Assembly (NCBI GenBank): GCA_030539475.1
Contig: JAUNRY010000009.1
Span: forward strand, 1-23,182
Length of the DNA: 23,182 bases
Reading direction: 5' to 3'
DNA from: Bacteroidia bacterium
Lineage (GTDB): Bacteria; Bacteroidota; Bacteroidia; Bacteroidales; Dysgonomonadaceae
The position numbers and the translations under genes were made by a program. Position 1 is the first letter of the stretch. Each line of letters opens with the position of its first letter. Under the pieces are notes generated by a model that ran no database searches, was not told where the DNA came from, and saw nothing but the letters and a program-made list of their open reading frames with translations. Positions 1 through 7,335 of this stretch are shown one piece after another.

Positions 1-24
1 TATGCGGTTGTGTAGCACTTGCAT
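1..24 (-). CDS. trhO: Probable tRNA uridine(34) hydroxylase TrhO, first 8 codons only
   Basis: A leftward gene enters the window edge. The ATG is at 22-24 and the visible residues are MQVLHNRI. This is close to the start of E. coli TrhO/YceA (MPVLHNRI...), a rhodanese-domain enzyme that hydroxylates U34 of some tRNAs. A strong Shine-Dalgarno sequence, GGGAGG at 31-36 with 6 nt spacing, supports the start; that is unusual here, because most other genes in the window lack one. A Bacteroidota-type promoter lies at 70-102. The family match rests on eight residues only, so the call is tentative although the existence of a gene start is well supported. It would lie downstream of truA, another tRNA-modification gene, but behind a terminator and its own promoter. 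Confidence 0.5.
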
Positions 25-69
25 GGTGAACCTCCCTTTTAAATAATGAATGAAATAGTATAATTGCGG

Positions 70-102
70 CAAAGGTAAGAAAAAAATCTATTGACGGAGC
101 AA
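70..102 (-). promoter_or_regulatory. Promoter for the left-edge gene (trhO-like)
   Basis: On the minus strand a perfect Bacteroidota -7 box TACCTTTG lies at 70-77, with TTG at 100-102, 22 nt upstream, as a -33 element. The predicted leader to the ATG at 24 is about 40 nt and includes GGGAGG. The -33 element falls inside the loop of the truA terminator hairpin, so terminator and promoter overlap. Confidence 0.6.
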
Positions 103-120
103 CTACGACTCACTCCGTCA
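80..120 (-). terminator. Intrinsic terminator downstream of truA
   Basis: Read on the minus strand, an 8-bp stem TGACGGAG / CTCCGTCA (113-120 with 92-99, 13-nt loop) is followed after a few bases by seven T (80-86). It lies downstream of the truA stop and just upstream of the -7 box of the next gene. Confidence 0.6.
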
Positions 121-137
121 GTAAATAGCTGATGGAA

Positions 138-166
138 CTCAGAGACGGTGCACGCACCGTCTCTAC
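138..166 (-). repeat. REP-like palindrome starting at the truA stop codon
   Basis: Near-perfect palindrome AGAGACGGTG / CACCGTCTCT (141-164, 10-bp stem, 4-nt loop). On the minus strand it is preceded by GT, giving the end motif GTAGAGACG, whose first G is the last base of the truA TAG stop. The same end motif occurs at 13845-13872 with a different core, so this is probably a dispersed repeat family. It has no T-tract of its own. Confidence 0.6.
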
Positions 167-918
167 TACAGCCAAATATTATCGGGGTAAACTACATCGT
201 GAAGAAAAAGTGCATGCCCCGGCGCAGAATCGCCGGCAACCCGGCGGTCTTTGGCCTCGATAATCCGGCGCAGGCCACGTTCGTCGAGCCGCCCCCTGCC
301 TGCTTCAAGCAATGTGCCTACAATGGCGCGAACCATATTCCGCAGGAAGCGGTCGGCTGTGATGGTAAAAACAAAACGTGTGTTGCTCTCTTGCTCCCAG
401 TAAGCTTCGCTAACGCGGCAGTTGTTGGTTTTCACATCGGTATGCAGTTTACTGAAACTGGTGAAATCGGTATATTCTTTCAGCGCTTCGCACAGCGCAT
501 TCATTTTACCGATATCGGGACGGAAAAACACCTGGTAGCTGAAATCGTGGAAGAAAGGATCTTTTTCAGTGGTGAGGTAATATTTATACGTTCGCGAAGT
601 TGCCGAAAACCGGGCATGAGCGTCCGGCTGCACTTCACGGATTTGGTGAACGGCAATATCGCGGGGTAAAAAACTGTTTAGGTTCTTCACCAAATCCTTT
701 TCATGGAAACTTTCTCCCGAAAAATCAAAATGCGCCGTCATTCTCCGGGCGTGAACGCCGGCATCGGTCCGGCCCGCTCCCACCACATCGGTTTGCTCGC
801 GCAAAATGGTGGATAAGGCCTCCTGCAAAACCTGCTGCACACTTACGCCGTTGGGTTGTATTTGCCAACCCACGTAGTTTTTTCCGTTGTAAGAAAGAGT
901 GATAAAAAAACGCTTCAT
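166..918 (-). CDS. truA: tRNA pseudouridine synthase A
   Basis: A 250-aa protein of normal TruA length. TruA converts uridines 38-40 in the anticodon stem-loop of tRNAs to pseudouridine in the cytoplasm. The family signature is present: GRTDAGVHA at residues 49-57 with the catalytic aspartate D52, the N-terminal LSYNGKNYVGWQIQPN segment, and the late RFLRNMVRAIVGTLLEAGRG motif typical of the C-terminal lobe. It lies 24 nt downstream of the lipoprotein gene on the same strand, so the two are probably co-transcribed. Its stop codon abuts a palindromic repeat and is followed by an intrinsic terminator. The start MKRFFITLSYNG is typical of the family and no alternative is needed. Confidence 0.97.
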   Translation of the reverse strand: MKRFFITLSYNGKNYVGWQIQPNGVSVQQVLQEALSTILREQTDVVGAGRTDAGVHARRMTAHFDFSGESFHEKDLVKNLNSFLPRDIAVHQIREVQPDAHARFSATSRTYKYYLTTEKDPFFHDFSYQVFFRPDIGKMNALCEALKEYTDFTSFSKLHTDVKTNNCRVSEAYWEQESNTRFVFTITADRFLRNMVRAIVGTLLEAGRGRLDERGLRRIIEAKDRRVAGDSAPGHALFLHDVVYPDNIWL

Positions 919-942
919 AGCTTAATTTCAGACGTTTATGTT

Positions 943-1620
943 TTACCTCACCGTTATGTGAAAACAAGCCTGCTGCCGCTCGTGCTTCACGTAGCAACGG
1001 TCTTGTTTTTTCAAATCGAAAAGCACCTGCGCCAACACGAGTTTCAACCTTTCGGGCGGCACTTGATGTATGGAGTCGGGAATCACCTGATCGAAACGCT
1101 TCCACGATATGTCGAAAGTGGTTCCGTAACGATGGGTGGAATTTTCGCTGGCGTTGATGTTTCTTCTTGTCAGTTTGGAGAGGTCGTCGTTGGTGCGAAG
1201 AATGCTGGTAAGGTAAATGCGGTAAAGCGGCAGGTCTTTGCTGTAAAGCGAATCGCGAAAATTCTGCGCTATATCGATAAAGAGCTGCGTTGCCGATGGC
1301 ACTAAAAAAGGAATGGAATGCGTTATGTCGTGCATTTTGTAGAGTTCCAGTTCATCGGGCAAACGAACAAGTTTGTCTTTCAGTTCCAGCGTATCGTTGC
1401 GAGATGCCATGGGCGAAATACCGTTGAGAATGGCCGAAGCCAGGTGCGCATCCTGTAAATCGTTGAATTCGCGGTTGTAATTCCCCGAAAATCGTTGTTT
1501 TCTTTCCAAGGGAATTCCGTGGGCGGTTTTTGCCGTTTCGGTTGTTTCGGCTTTACCTTTTCCACAGGAAATCAGGAGCAAAGGAATTGAGAACAAAAAA
1601 ATCCAGTGAAAGTATTTCAT
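943..1620 (-). CDS. DUF5715-like lipoprotein with LAS metallopeptidase-type motif
   Basis: A 225-aa predicted lipoprotein. Residues 1-18 form a signal peptide ending in a lipobox (LLIS before C19), followed by a short linker and a globular domain. It resembles DUF5715 proteins of Bacteroidota, which have no established reaction that I know of. Residues 161-170 (S-x-H163-x2-G166-x-T-x-D170) match the SxHxxGxAxD zinc motif of LAS-type D,D-peptidases such as VanY and MepA, and a late histidine, H221 in FHITV, could be the third ligand. Murein peptidase activity is therefore an inference. It is the first gene of a probable pair with truA. The upstream gap (1621-1712) carries short tandem repeats rather than a clear promoter. 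Confidence 0.75.
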   Translation of the reverse strand: MKYFHWIFLFSIPLLLISCGKGKAETTETAKTAHGIPLERKQRFSGNYNREFNDLQDAHLASAILNGISPMASRNDTLELKDKLVRLPDELELYKMHDITHSIPFLVPSATQLFIDIAQNFRDSLYSKDLPLYRIYLTSILRTNDDLSKLTRRNINASENSTHRYGTTFDISWKRFDQVIPDSIHQVPPERLKLVLAQVLFDLKKQDRCYVKHERQQACFHITVR

Positions 1621-1650
1621 ACAATTGAGTAAACGAGTAAAATGGGAGGT

Positions 1651-1712
1651 GCGAGTTGCGGTTACGAGTTACGAGGCGTGTTCAAACTTCCGACATCCGA
1701 CATCCCGACATC
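1651..1712. repeat. Short tandem repeats downstream of the exonuclease gene
   Basis: Two degenerate heptamer tracts lie here: CGAGTT-type units at 1652-1675 and three CGACATC units at 1691-1697, 1698-1704 and 1706-1712. The second tract runs directly into the stop codon of the exonuclease gene. A related tract lies at the other end of that gene (2507-2527). Confidence 0.6.
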
Positions 1713-2483
1713 CTATCCATTCATTTCCCGGAGCCGGATTTTCGTAAGCGCCTGTTTGGTATTCAGCGGAAAATCGCCGTCCATCATCCACGAGTAGTAA
1801 CTGGGTTCGTTGCGTAAAACCTGCGATACGGATTTGCCTTTGTGCTTACCGAAATTAAATACCTCAACACCGTTTTCATCGAAAATCATGCGTCCGGCGA
1901 AATCCACGTTGTTGTTGAAACTGGAATATTCTTTCGAAAGGAACGCTACATCGTTTTCCAAATCGGGGTAATGCCTGAGTTGCGATTTCAGTACTTCGTA
2001 CGTGGCAATGGTATCGGCTTCGGCCGAATGCGCGTTTTGCAGTTCTTTTTCGCAATAGAATTTGTAAGCTGCTTCGAGCGTGCGCGGCTCTTTTTTGTGG
2101 AAAATAATCTGCACATCCACAAACTTGCGTTTGCTCATATCAAAGTCCACTCCGGCGCGAAGAAACTCTTCCGAAAGCATCGGCACATCGAACCGGCTGG
2201 AATTAAAACCGGCCAAATCGCAGCCTTCCAGCATATCGGCCAGCGATTTTGCCACTTGCCTGAAAGTGGGGCAATCTTTCACGTCGTCATCCGTAATGCC
2301 GTGAATAGCTGTCGCCTGCGGCGGAATGGGCATTTCGGGATTTATTCGCCGCGATTTCACTTCTTCTTTTCCGTTGGGATGAACTTTCAGCAACGAAATT
2401 TCTACGATCCTGTCTTTGGTTATGTTAATGCCGGTGGTTTCCAAGTCGAAGAAAACCAACGGGTTTTTGAGGTTTAATTGCAT
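1713..2483 (-). CDS. DEDDh 3'-5' exonuclease (DnaQ/ExoX-like)
   Basis: A 256-aa DnaQ-superfamily exonuclease that would remove nucleotides from DNA 3' ends using two metal ions. All five catalytic residues of the DEDDh type are visible: D13 and E15 in FFDLETTG, D99 in GFNSSRFD, and H152 and D157 in HSAEAD. After the nuclease domain (about 8-170) there is a C-terminal module around 205-256 (FNFGKHKGKSVSQV... YYSWMMDGDF) like the one following the nuclease in ExoX-type proteins. It lies 74 nt downstream of dnaN on the same strand, which fits a repair or proofreading role but does not prove one. It could act with the clamp or as a stand-alone repair enzyme. Short tandem repeats flank both ends. 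Confidence 0.9.
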   Translation of the reverse strand: MQLNLKNPLVFFDLETTGINITKDRIVEISLLKVHPNGKEEVKSRRINPEMPIPPQATAIHGITDDDVKDCPTFRQVAKSLADMLEGCDLAGFNSSRFDVPMLSEEFLRAGVDFDMSKRKFVDVQIIFHKKEPRTLEAAYKFYCEKELQNAHSAEADTIATYEVLKSQLRHYPDLENDVAFLSKEYSSFNNNVDFAGRMIFDENGVEVFNFGKHKGKSVSQVLRNEPSYYSWMMDGDFPLNTKQALTKIRLREMNG

Positions 2484-2506
2484 ATTTTTTTTAGATTATC
2501 AGATTT

Positions 2507-2527
2507 CAGATGACAGATGACAGATGA
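2507..2527. repeat. Three tandem CAGATGA heptamers between dnaN and the exonuclease gene
   Basis: CAGATGA is repeated perfectly at 2507-2513, 2514-2520 and 2521-2527, just upstream of the exonuclease start. The unit is similar to the reverse complement of the CGACATC tract at 1691-1712. Confidence 0.65.
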
Positions 2528-2557
2528 CTGATTACATCCGACACCCGTCACCGAGCA

Positions 2558-3682
2558 TCAATCATTCAGCATCATCGGCATCAGCAGCGTGAGCATATCT
2601 TCGTTTTCTTCGTTTTCGGCCGGGAGAATAATTCCGGCGCGTGACGGGTCGGAAAGTTCTATTTTCACATCGGTGGCGGGAATATTGTTCAGAATATCAA
2701 TGAGAAAAACAGCTTTGAAACCGATATTCATCACATTTCCATTATACTGGCAAGGAATCATTTCCTCGGCCGATGTCAGAAAATCAATGTCTTGCGCCGA
2801 AACCACAATCCTGTCTTCCGCCATTTGAAGTTTCACCAGGCTGCTCGCCGGATTGGAAAATACGCTCACGCGTTTCAGGGCGTTGAGCAGCGCCAGCCGG
2901 TCGAGCGTAACGTTGTTGGGGTTGTTTTGCGGGATTACCGAGTTGTAGTTGGGATATCGCCCTTCCACAAAACGGCAGATCATCACAAAATTAGACATGG
3001 TTATGTACGCGTTGTTTTCGTCGAATTTTATTTCTACCGTTCCGCTTTCCTTGGGAAGTAGCGATCTTAGCAGGTTGGCCGGTTTTTTGGGCAAAATAAA
3101 CGAGGAACGTCCATCGCCTTTCACGTCTTTGTGCGTTACGCGAACGAGTTTGTGGCCGTCAGAGGCTACAAACGTTAAATCGTCGGCGGTAATATCGAAA
3201 TAAATACCGTTCATCACCGGGCGAAGTTCGTCTTCGGCTGTGGCAAAAACGGTTCTGTTGATTCCGTTGAAGAGGGTTTCGGCCGGAATATTGATACCAA
3301 TGGCCGAATCTTTCAGTTCTTTTGGTTTCGGGTATTCGTCGCCTTTTAATCCTACAAAATTGTATTTTCCGTTGTGGTAGTAAATGAATACTTCCAACGT
3401 TTCGTCGTTCACATCGAAAGTGAGGGGTTGGTCGGGGAGTTCTCTCAGCGGATCCAACAGGTTTTTTGAGTTGATGGCCAGGCTACCCGTTCCCTCCGAA
3501 CTGTTTACTTCTACTTTGGTTTCCAATCGGGTTTCGTTGTCGGCGGCTGTAATGGTTAACACGTTTCCGTCCAGTTCCAGAAGAAAACAATCCAAAATGG
3601 GTAATGTGTTCTTTGAATTGATAACTCTGCTGATTGCTTGCAGATGGCTCAACAAAGTGGCGCTTGATACTACAAATTTCAT
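2558..3682 (-). CDS. dnaN: DNA polymerase III subunit beta (sliding clamp)
   Basis: A 374-aa clamp of standard length. DnaN forms a ring dimer that tethers DNA polymerase III and repair factors to DNA. It begins MKFVVSSATLLSHLQ, shows the three-fold clamp layout (domains roughly 1-118, 125-245 and 250-374), and ends with the conserved LLMPMML motif that precedes the C-terminus in bacterial clamps. Other recognisable segments are ASDGHKLVRV in domain 2 and EGRYPNYNSVIP in the middle. The gene has its own -7 box at 3728-3735 and is followed 74 nt later by the exonuclease gene. It is not next to dnaA in this window, so the locus gives no sign of an origin. Confidence 0.98.
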   Translation of the reverse strand: MKFVVSSATLLSHLQAISRVINSKNTLPILDCFLLELDGNVLTITAADNETRLETKVEVNSSEGTGSLAINSKNLLDPLRELPDQPLTFDVNDETLEVFIYYHNGKYNFVGLKGDEYPKPKELKDSAIGINIPAETLFNGINRTVFATAEDELRPVMNGIYFDITADDLTFVASDGHKLVRVTHKDVKGDGRSSFILPKKPANLLRSLLPKESGTVEIKFDENNAYITMSNFVMICRFVEGRYPNYNSVIPQNNPNNVTLDRLALLNALKRVSVFSNPASSLVKLQMAEDRIVVSAQDIDFLTSAEEMIPCQYNGNVMNIGFKAVFLIDILNNIPATDVKIELSDPSRAGIILPAENEENEDMLTLLMPMMLND

Positions 3683-3727
3683 AGGGCGTGGATTTATTTA
3701 ATTTTTTTGATGTTTTGATTTAATTAG

Positions 3728-3735
3728 CAAATATA
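3728..3735 (-). promoter_or_regulatory. Probable dnaN promoter (-7 box)
   Basis: TATATTTG on the minus strand matches the Bacteroidota -7 consensus TAnnTTTG, about 45 nt upstream of the dnaN ATG. A good TTG -33 element at the usual 19-21 nt is not evident. A small dyad AATTTG / CAAATT lies upstream at 3757-3774. Confidence 0.5.
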
Positions 3736-3806
3736 CAAAATTATCTGTTTGCAGGTAATTTGTGTGTGCAAATTTTGTGAGTTTTGTTGAAAAATGGGAG
3801 ACGATG

Positions 3807-3842
3807 CCTTTGGCTTCGTAATAATTATCATAAAGCCGAAGG
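3807..3842 (-). terminator. Possible terminator hairpin overlapping the end of xerD
   Basis: CCTTTGGCTT (3807-3816) pairs with AAGCCGAAGG (3833-3842) over 10 bp with one G-T wobble. One arm covers the last xerD codons. The T-tract on the minus strand comes only about 14 nt after the stem, so this is weak as a classical terminator. It would mark the end of the ftsB-xerD transcript. Confidence 0.4.
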
Positions 3843-4739
3843 TTTCGACACCCGGTTACGCGGATGATGCTCAATAATTTCCTGCCGCAGAAAACTCCGG
3901 TCTATATGGGTATAGATTTCGGTAGTGGTAATTTTTTCGTGCCCCAGCATCTCCTGTATCACGCGGATGTTGGCTCCCCGCTCCAGCAAATGCGTAGCGA
4001 ACGAATGGCGGAAAACGTGCGGGCTAATTTCTTTGTTAATTGCGGCGGCATCGGCATATTGTTTAATGTAATAGAAAACCGTAACGCGCGATATGGCCGT
4101 TCCTCTCGAACTCAAAAAAACCACATCTTCACTGCCTTTTTTCACCGTTTGCTGATTGCGATGCAACAGGTAGTTTTTTATTTTGCCGATGGCTGTTTCC
4201 GAAATTGGTACAAGCCGTTGCTTGTCGCCTTTTCCTTGCACGCGGATGAAACCTTCGTCGAAAAACAAATCGGAAAACCGGAGGTTGGTGAGCTCCGATA
4301 CACGCAAGCCGCAGCTGTAAAGCGTTTCTACAATGGCGTAATTTCGGGCGCCTTCGGCGGTGGAAACGTCAATAACACCTAAGATGGAATCTATTTCTTC
4401 TACCGAAAGCACCACCGGAAGTTTCAATCCTATTTTTGGCGCTTCCAGCAATTGGCTTGGATTGTTTTGGATATAATCATCGAGAACGAGAAAATGAAAA
4501 AACGATTTTATGCCTGAAATTATCCGCGCTACCGATCGGGCTTTGATTTGGCTGTCGTGCAGTTCAGCAAGAAATTCTTCCAGGTGCGCAAGTTTTATTT
4601 CGGCAAGGGAGAGGTTCCGGTGTTCAATAAAATCTTGCAGTTTTTGCAAATCGGCCAGGTAGGCTTCGATGGAGTTTTTCGACAATCCTTTTTCCAGGAG
4701 CAGGTATCGCTTGTATTTGTCAATTTTTTCCGAATCCAT
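3828..4739 (-). CDS. xerD: Tyrosine recombinase XerD
   Basis: A 303-aa tyrosine recombinase of XerD/XerC length. With a partner it resolves chromosome dimers at dif during division. The N-terminal SAM-like DNA-binding domain occupies about 1-90 and the catalytic domain about 105-295. All active-site residues are visible: R146 (YSCGLRVSEL), K170 (RVQGKGDKQR), H241 and R244 (HVFRHSFATH), H267 (LGHEKITTTEIY) and the nucleophile Y276. The start is only 3 nt downstream of the hybrid kinase stop, indicating translational coupling. The complete motif set and the absence of flanking att-like repeats favour a housekeeping Xer protein over an element integrase; XerC versus XerD is less certain. Confidence 0.92.
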   Translation of the reverse strand: MDSEKIDKYKRYLLLEKGLSKNSIEAYLADLQKLQDFIEHRNLSLAEIKLAHLEEFLAELHDSQIKARSVARIISGIKSFFHFLVLDDYIQNNPSQLLEAPKIGLKLPVVLSVEEIDSILGVIDVSTAEGARNYAIVETLYSCGLRVSELTNLRFSDLFFDEGFIRVQGKGDKQRLVPISETAIGKIKNYLLHRNQQTVKKGSEDVVFLSSRGTAISRVTVFYYIKQYADAAAINKEISPHVFRHSFATHLLERGANIRVIQEMLGHEKITTTEIYTHIDRSFLRQEIIEHHPRNRVSKPSAL

Positions 4740-4742
4740 CGG

Positions 4743-7262
4743 TTACGCTTTTTCAATTTCCGACACCCTGCTTTTCGCTTCGTTCACGTAGTGGTTTATT
4801 TTTTCCACGGCTTCGTCTTTTTCCCGGTTGGAAACGGCTTGTTTGCGATCTAACTTTAACAAAATATCCGACAGGTTTTCATCGCCCATCATTTTGAAAA
4901 GCGGCAGCATTTTGTGCGCAAAATGAGAGGCGTTTTCGGCATCGTTTTTACTGAAACACCGCTGCATTTCGAAGTTATTTTTCTCGGTATCAGCCACAAA
5001 TGCTTTTAGAATTTCCAGCGAACTTTCTTTGTCGTCTTTTACAACTGCAATCAAAGCCGAAATGCCTTGCATGCGGGCGCTGGCAGTTTTTTCTGCCGCT
5101 AATTTCAGCTTCAGGTACTTGTTTATCAGGCCGAAAAGCTGTATCGAGGTAAAGGGCTTGTTCAGAAAATCGGTGAAGCCGGATTGGTTGAAGTCGGTGG
5201 AGGCCAAATCCGATTTTGCGGATAACGCGATAATCGGGGTGGATTTCGACTTCAATAAGTCAGCGTCAAGAATGCGTTTCACGAGCGTGAAACCGTTTAT
5301 GCCCGGCATCTGGATATCGAGAAATATCAAGTCGAAAAGGTTGTTTTTCAGGACATCCAACACATTTTCGGGATTGGATTCGGTAACAACATTTATTTTC
5401 TTGAGTTTGAGCATCTCCGATATCATTGTCAGCTGAATGGGGTCGTCGTCCACTGCCAGTACCGATATATTTTCAATATCAAAATCGGGATAGGTTTCTG
5501 TTAAGCTCAGCACTTCCGCCGACTTTGATGTTTCGAGCGGAATTTCCGCGAAAAACTCCGAACCTTTTCCCTGTTCGGATTTCAGGTAAATTTTTCCGTC
5601 CAGCTCATCTATCAATCCTTTGGTTATGGCCAGTCCCAGTCCGCTTCCGCCGGCGTGATGTTCTATTTTTTCGGGTTTTATCTGGGCAAATTCATCAAAA
5701 ATAAGTTCCTGATTTTGTTTATCGATGCCCAAACCGGTATCTTTCACCGAAAATTTCAATACAGTTCTGTTTCTCTCGTTTACAGGTTCCACAAAAACTT
5801 CAACTTTGCCGTGCGGCGTATATTTTATGGCGTTGGAAATGAGATTGGTATATATTTCCCGAATCATGAACGGATCGCCGAAAGCGAGCATATCAACCGG
5901 CACTTTATTGAATACATGATACGCTAAATTTTTCTTCTCGGCAAGCGGCCTGAAACTGGCCACCGTGTTTTCCACCAATTCAAAAACATTGAAGTTCATT
6001 TCTTTACGCGACCAGGTGCCGGATTCTATTTTCTGATAATCGAGCAGGTTTGTTACCAGTTCCAAAATGTGTTCGCTCGACTTTTTCATGTTTTCGAGGT
6101 ACATTTTTCGGGAAGTTTCATCTGCGCCCGAATCTATCAATTCTATATACCCGAGAACGGAACTCATGGGAGCTTTTATATCGTGCGAGATGGATAACAT
6201 GAGCTTTTCGCGCGATTGCAGCAACTGGTTTATCCGCACGTTTGATTCTTCCAGACGCCTCCGGTATCGTTGGCTCTTGTTGAAGTCCACAAGGAATAAC
6301 AAACCGAAAATCAGCGCGATGGCCAGAGCCAGCAGCGAAACCCAAAATACAATTCGCGAAGATTCGTTTAGAATGGCATCTTTGGCCTCAATTAGTTTTA
6401 CTGATTTATCAATTTCCTCTTGCTCAATGGATTTCAATAAGTCATCGATTCTTATTGTCAGCAAATGATTGGTAGTTGTCATTAACGATTGCCGTTGCAG
6501 CAACGCGGCTTGAAATTTCTGCTGATTGTCAAGATTCAAGCGTTCGGAATACCTGACCATATTTACCACGGTATCAATTGCCAGCAGGATGTCTTCGTTG
6601 GATGCAATGGTGGTTATTGTGGGGCGTCTTTGTATAATAACGGTGGAGTCTTGCCTACCCCTGATAGCATCGCCTATTCTTCTGAAAAACCCTCTCTGCT
6701 CGGCTTTTATAACCGTTGTATCCATTGTTGCAACATTGTCCAGAGTGTCTTGCCTTGCCGATAAATCTCTGTTTTGAAGATAATTATCTATTTGAGCATT
6801 CACGTTTCCGGGCACAAACGTGTTTGTCATCTGGCGCAAAATCTGCGGCGCTTTGCGAATGGAATCCAACAAAACAAAAATAGCCTGAAGATTTTCTTCT
6901 TTTTCGTTTAACAAAAACTCAATGCTGTCGAGTTTTACAACGCGATTTGGGTCGATGGAAAGTTGCTTCAAGGTATCGAGCCGCGAAGTTATTCCCGGCT
7001 TTATTGAATTGTATCTTTCGAAGTATTTCTCAGCGTTTTCGTGTGTGAATAAATTTTGTGTGCTTTCAACCTCGTATAATTGGTTAATTACATTGCCCAC
7101 GATGATGAGTTCGGTAAGGTCTTCGTTTCGGATTCTTTTTTCCGAAAAATCAACCAGGTTACGGTAAATTGCCCATAAACCTATAATCATGGTGGCTATA
7201 ACCAAAACATAGCCTATAATAACAATGTATTTTACGGCGGAGCGGGAGGGAGTGGATTTCAT
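4743..7262 (-). CDS. Hybrid sensor histidine kinase with receiver and Hpt domains
   Basis: An 839-aa inner-membrane phosphorelay protein. The first membrane segment is at about 11-33, an extracytoplasmic sensor region of unknown fold spans about 34-302, and the second segment is at about 303-325. The dimerisation/phosphoacceptor domain follows with H360 (SISHDIKAP), then an HATPase domain with the N-box at N477, DTGLGID at about 508-514 and GGSGLGLA at about 538-545. A receiver domain carries phosphoacceptor D649 (FLDIQMPG). A C-terminal Hpt domain has H783 (FAHKMLPLFKMMG). The full H-D-H chain is therefore intact and could pass phosphate to the response regulator encoded 73 nt upstream. The signal sensed is not evident. 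It overlaps no gene but nearly touches xerD. Confidence 0.93.
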   Translation of the reverse strand: MKSTPSRSAVKYIVIIGYVLVIATMIIGLWAIYRNLVDFSEKRIRNEDLTELIIVGNVINQLYEVESTQNLFTHENAEKYFERYNSIKPGITSRLDTLKQLSIDPNRVVKLDSIEFLLNEKEENLQAIFVLLDSIRKAPQILRQMTNTFVPGNVNAQIDNYLQNRDLSARQDTLDNVATMDTTVIKAEQRGFFRRIGDAIRGRQDSTVIIQRRPTITTIASNEDILLAIDTVVNMVRYSERLNLDNQQKFQAALLQRQSLMTTTNHLLTIRIDDLLKSIEQEEIDKSVKLIEAKDAILNESSRIVFWVSLLALAIALIFGLLFLVDFNKSQRYRRRLEESNVRINQLLQSREKLMLSISHDIKAPMSSVLGYIELIDSGADETSRKMYLENMKKSSEHILELVTNLLDYQKIESGTWSRKEMNFNVFELVENTVASFRPLAEKKNLAYHVFNKVPVDMLAFGDPFMIREIYTNLISNAIKYTPHGKVEVFVEPVNERNRTVLKFSVKDTGLGIDKQNQELIFDEFAQIKPEKIEHHAGGSGLGLAITKGLIDELDGKIYLKSEQGKGSEFFAEIPLETSKSAEVLSLTETYPDFDIENISVLAVDDDPIQLTMISEMLKLKKINVVTESNPENVLDVLKNNLFDLIFLDIQMPGINGFTLVKRILDADLLKSKSTPIIALSAKSDLASTDFNQSGFTDFLNKPFTSIQLFGLINKYLKLKLAAEKTASARMQGISALIAVVKDDKESSLEILKAFVADTEKNNFEMQRCFSKNDAENASHFAHKMLPLFKMMGDENLSDILLKLDRKQAVSNREKDEAVEKINHYVNEAKSRVSEIEKA

Positions 7263-7335
7263 TCTGTTTTTTTAATTTTCCGTGCACTGTGTTGGGTTGA
7301 CGAAATAGAGCTTTCGCCAGCCTGCCATCAATTTC

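Noticed and set aside
1651..1712. Tandem heptamers as a CRISPR array
   Set aside because: The units are 7 bp with no unique spacers, and no cas genes are in the window.
3757..3774. AATTTG / CAAATT dyad upstream of dnaN as an operator
   Set aside because: Short AT-rich arms of 6 bp are expected by chance in this region; no second copy seen.
3828..4739. Tyrosine recombinase as the integrase of a genomic island
   Set aside because: Length and motifs are those of housekeeping Xer proteins, it is coupled to the kinase gene, and no tRNA or att-like direct repeats flank it.
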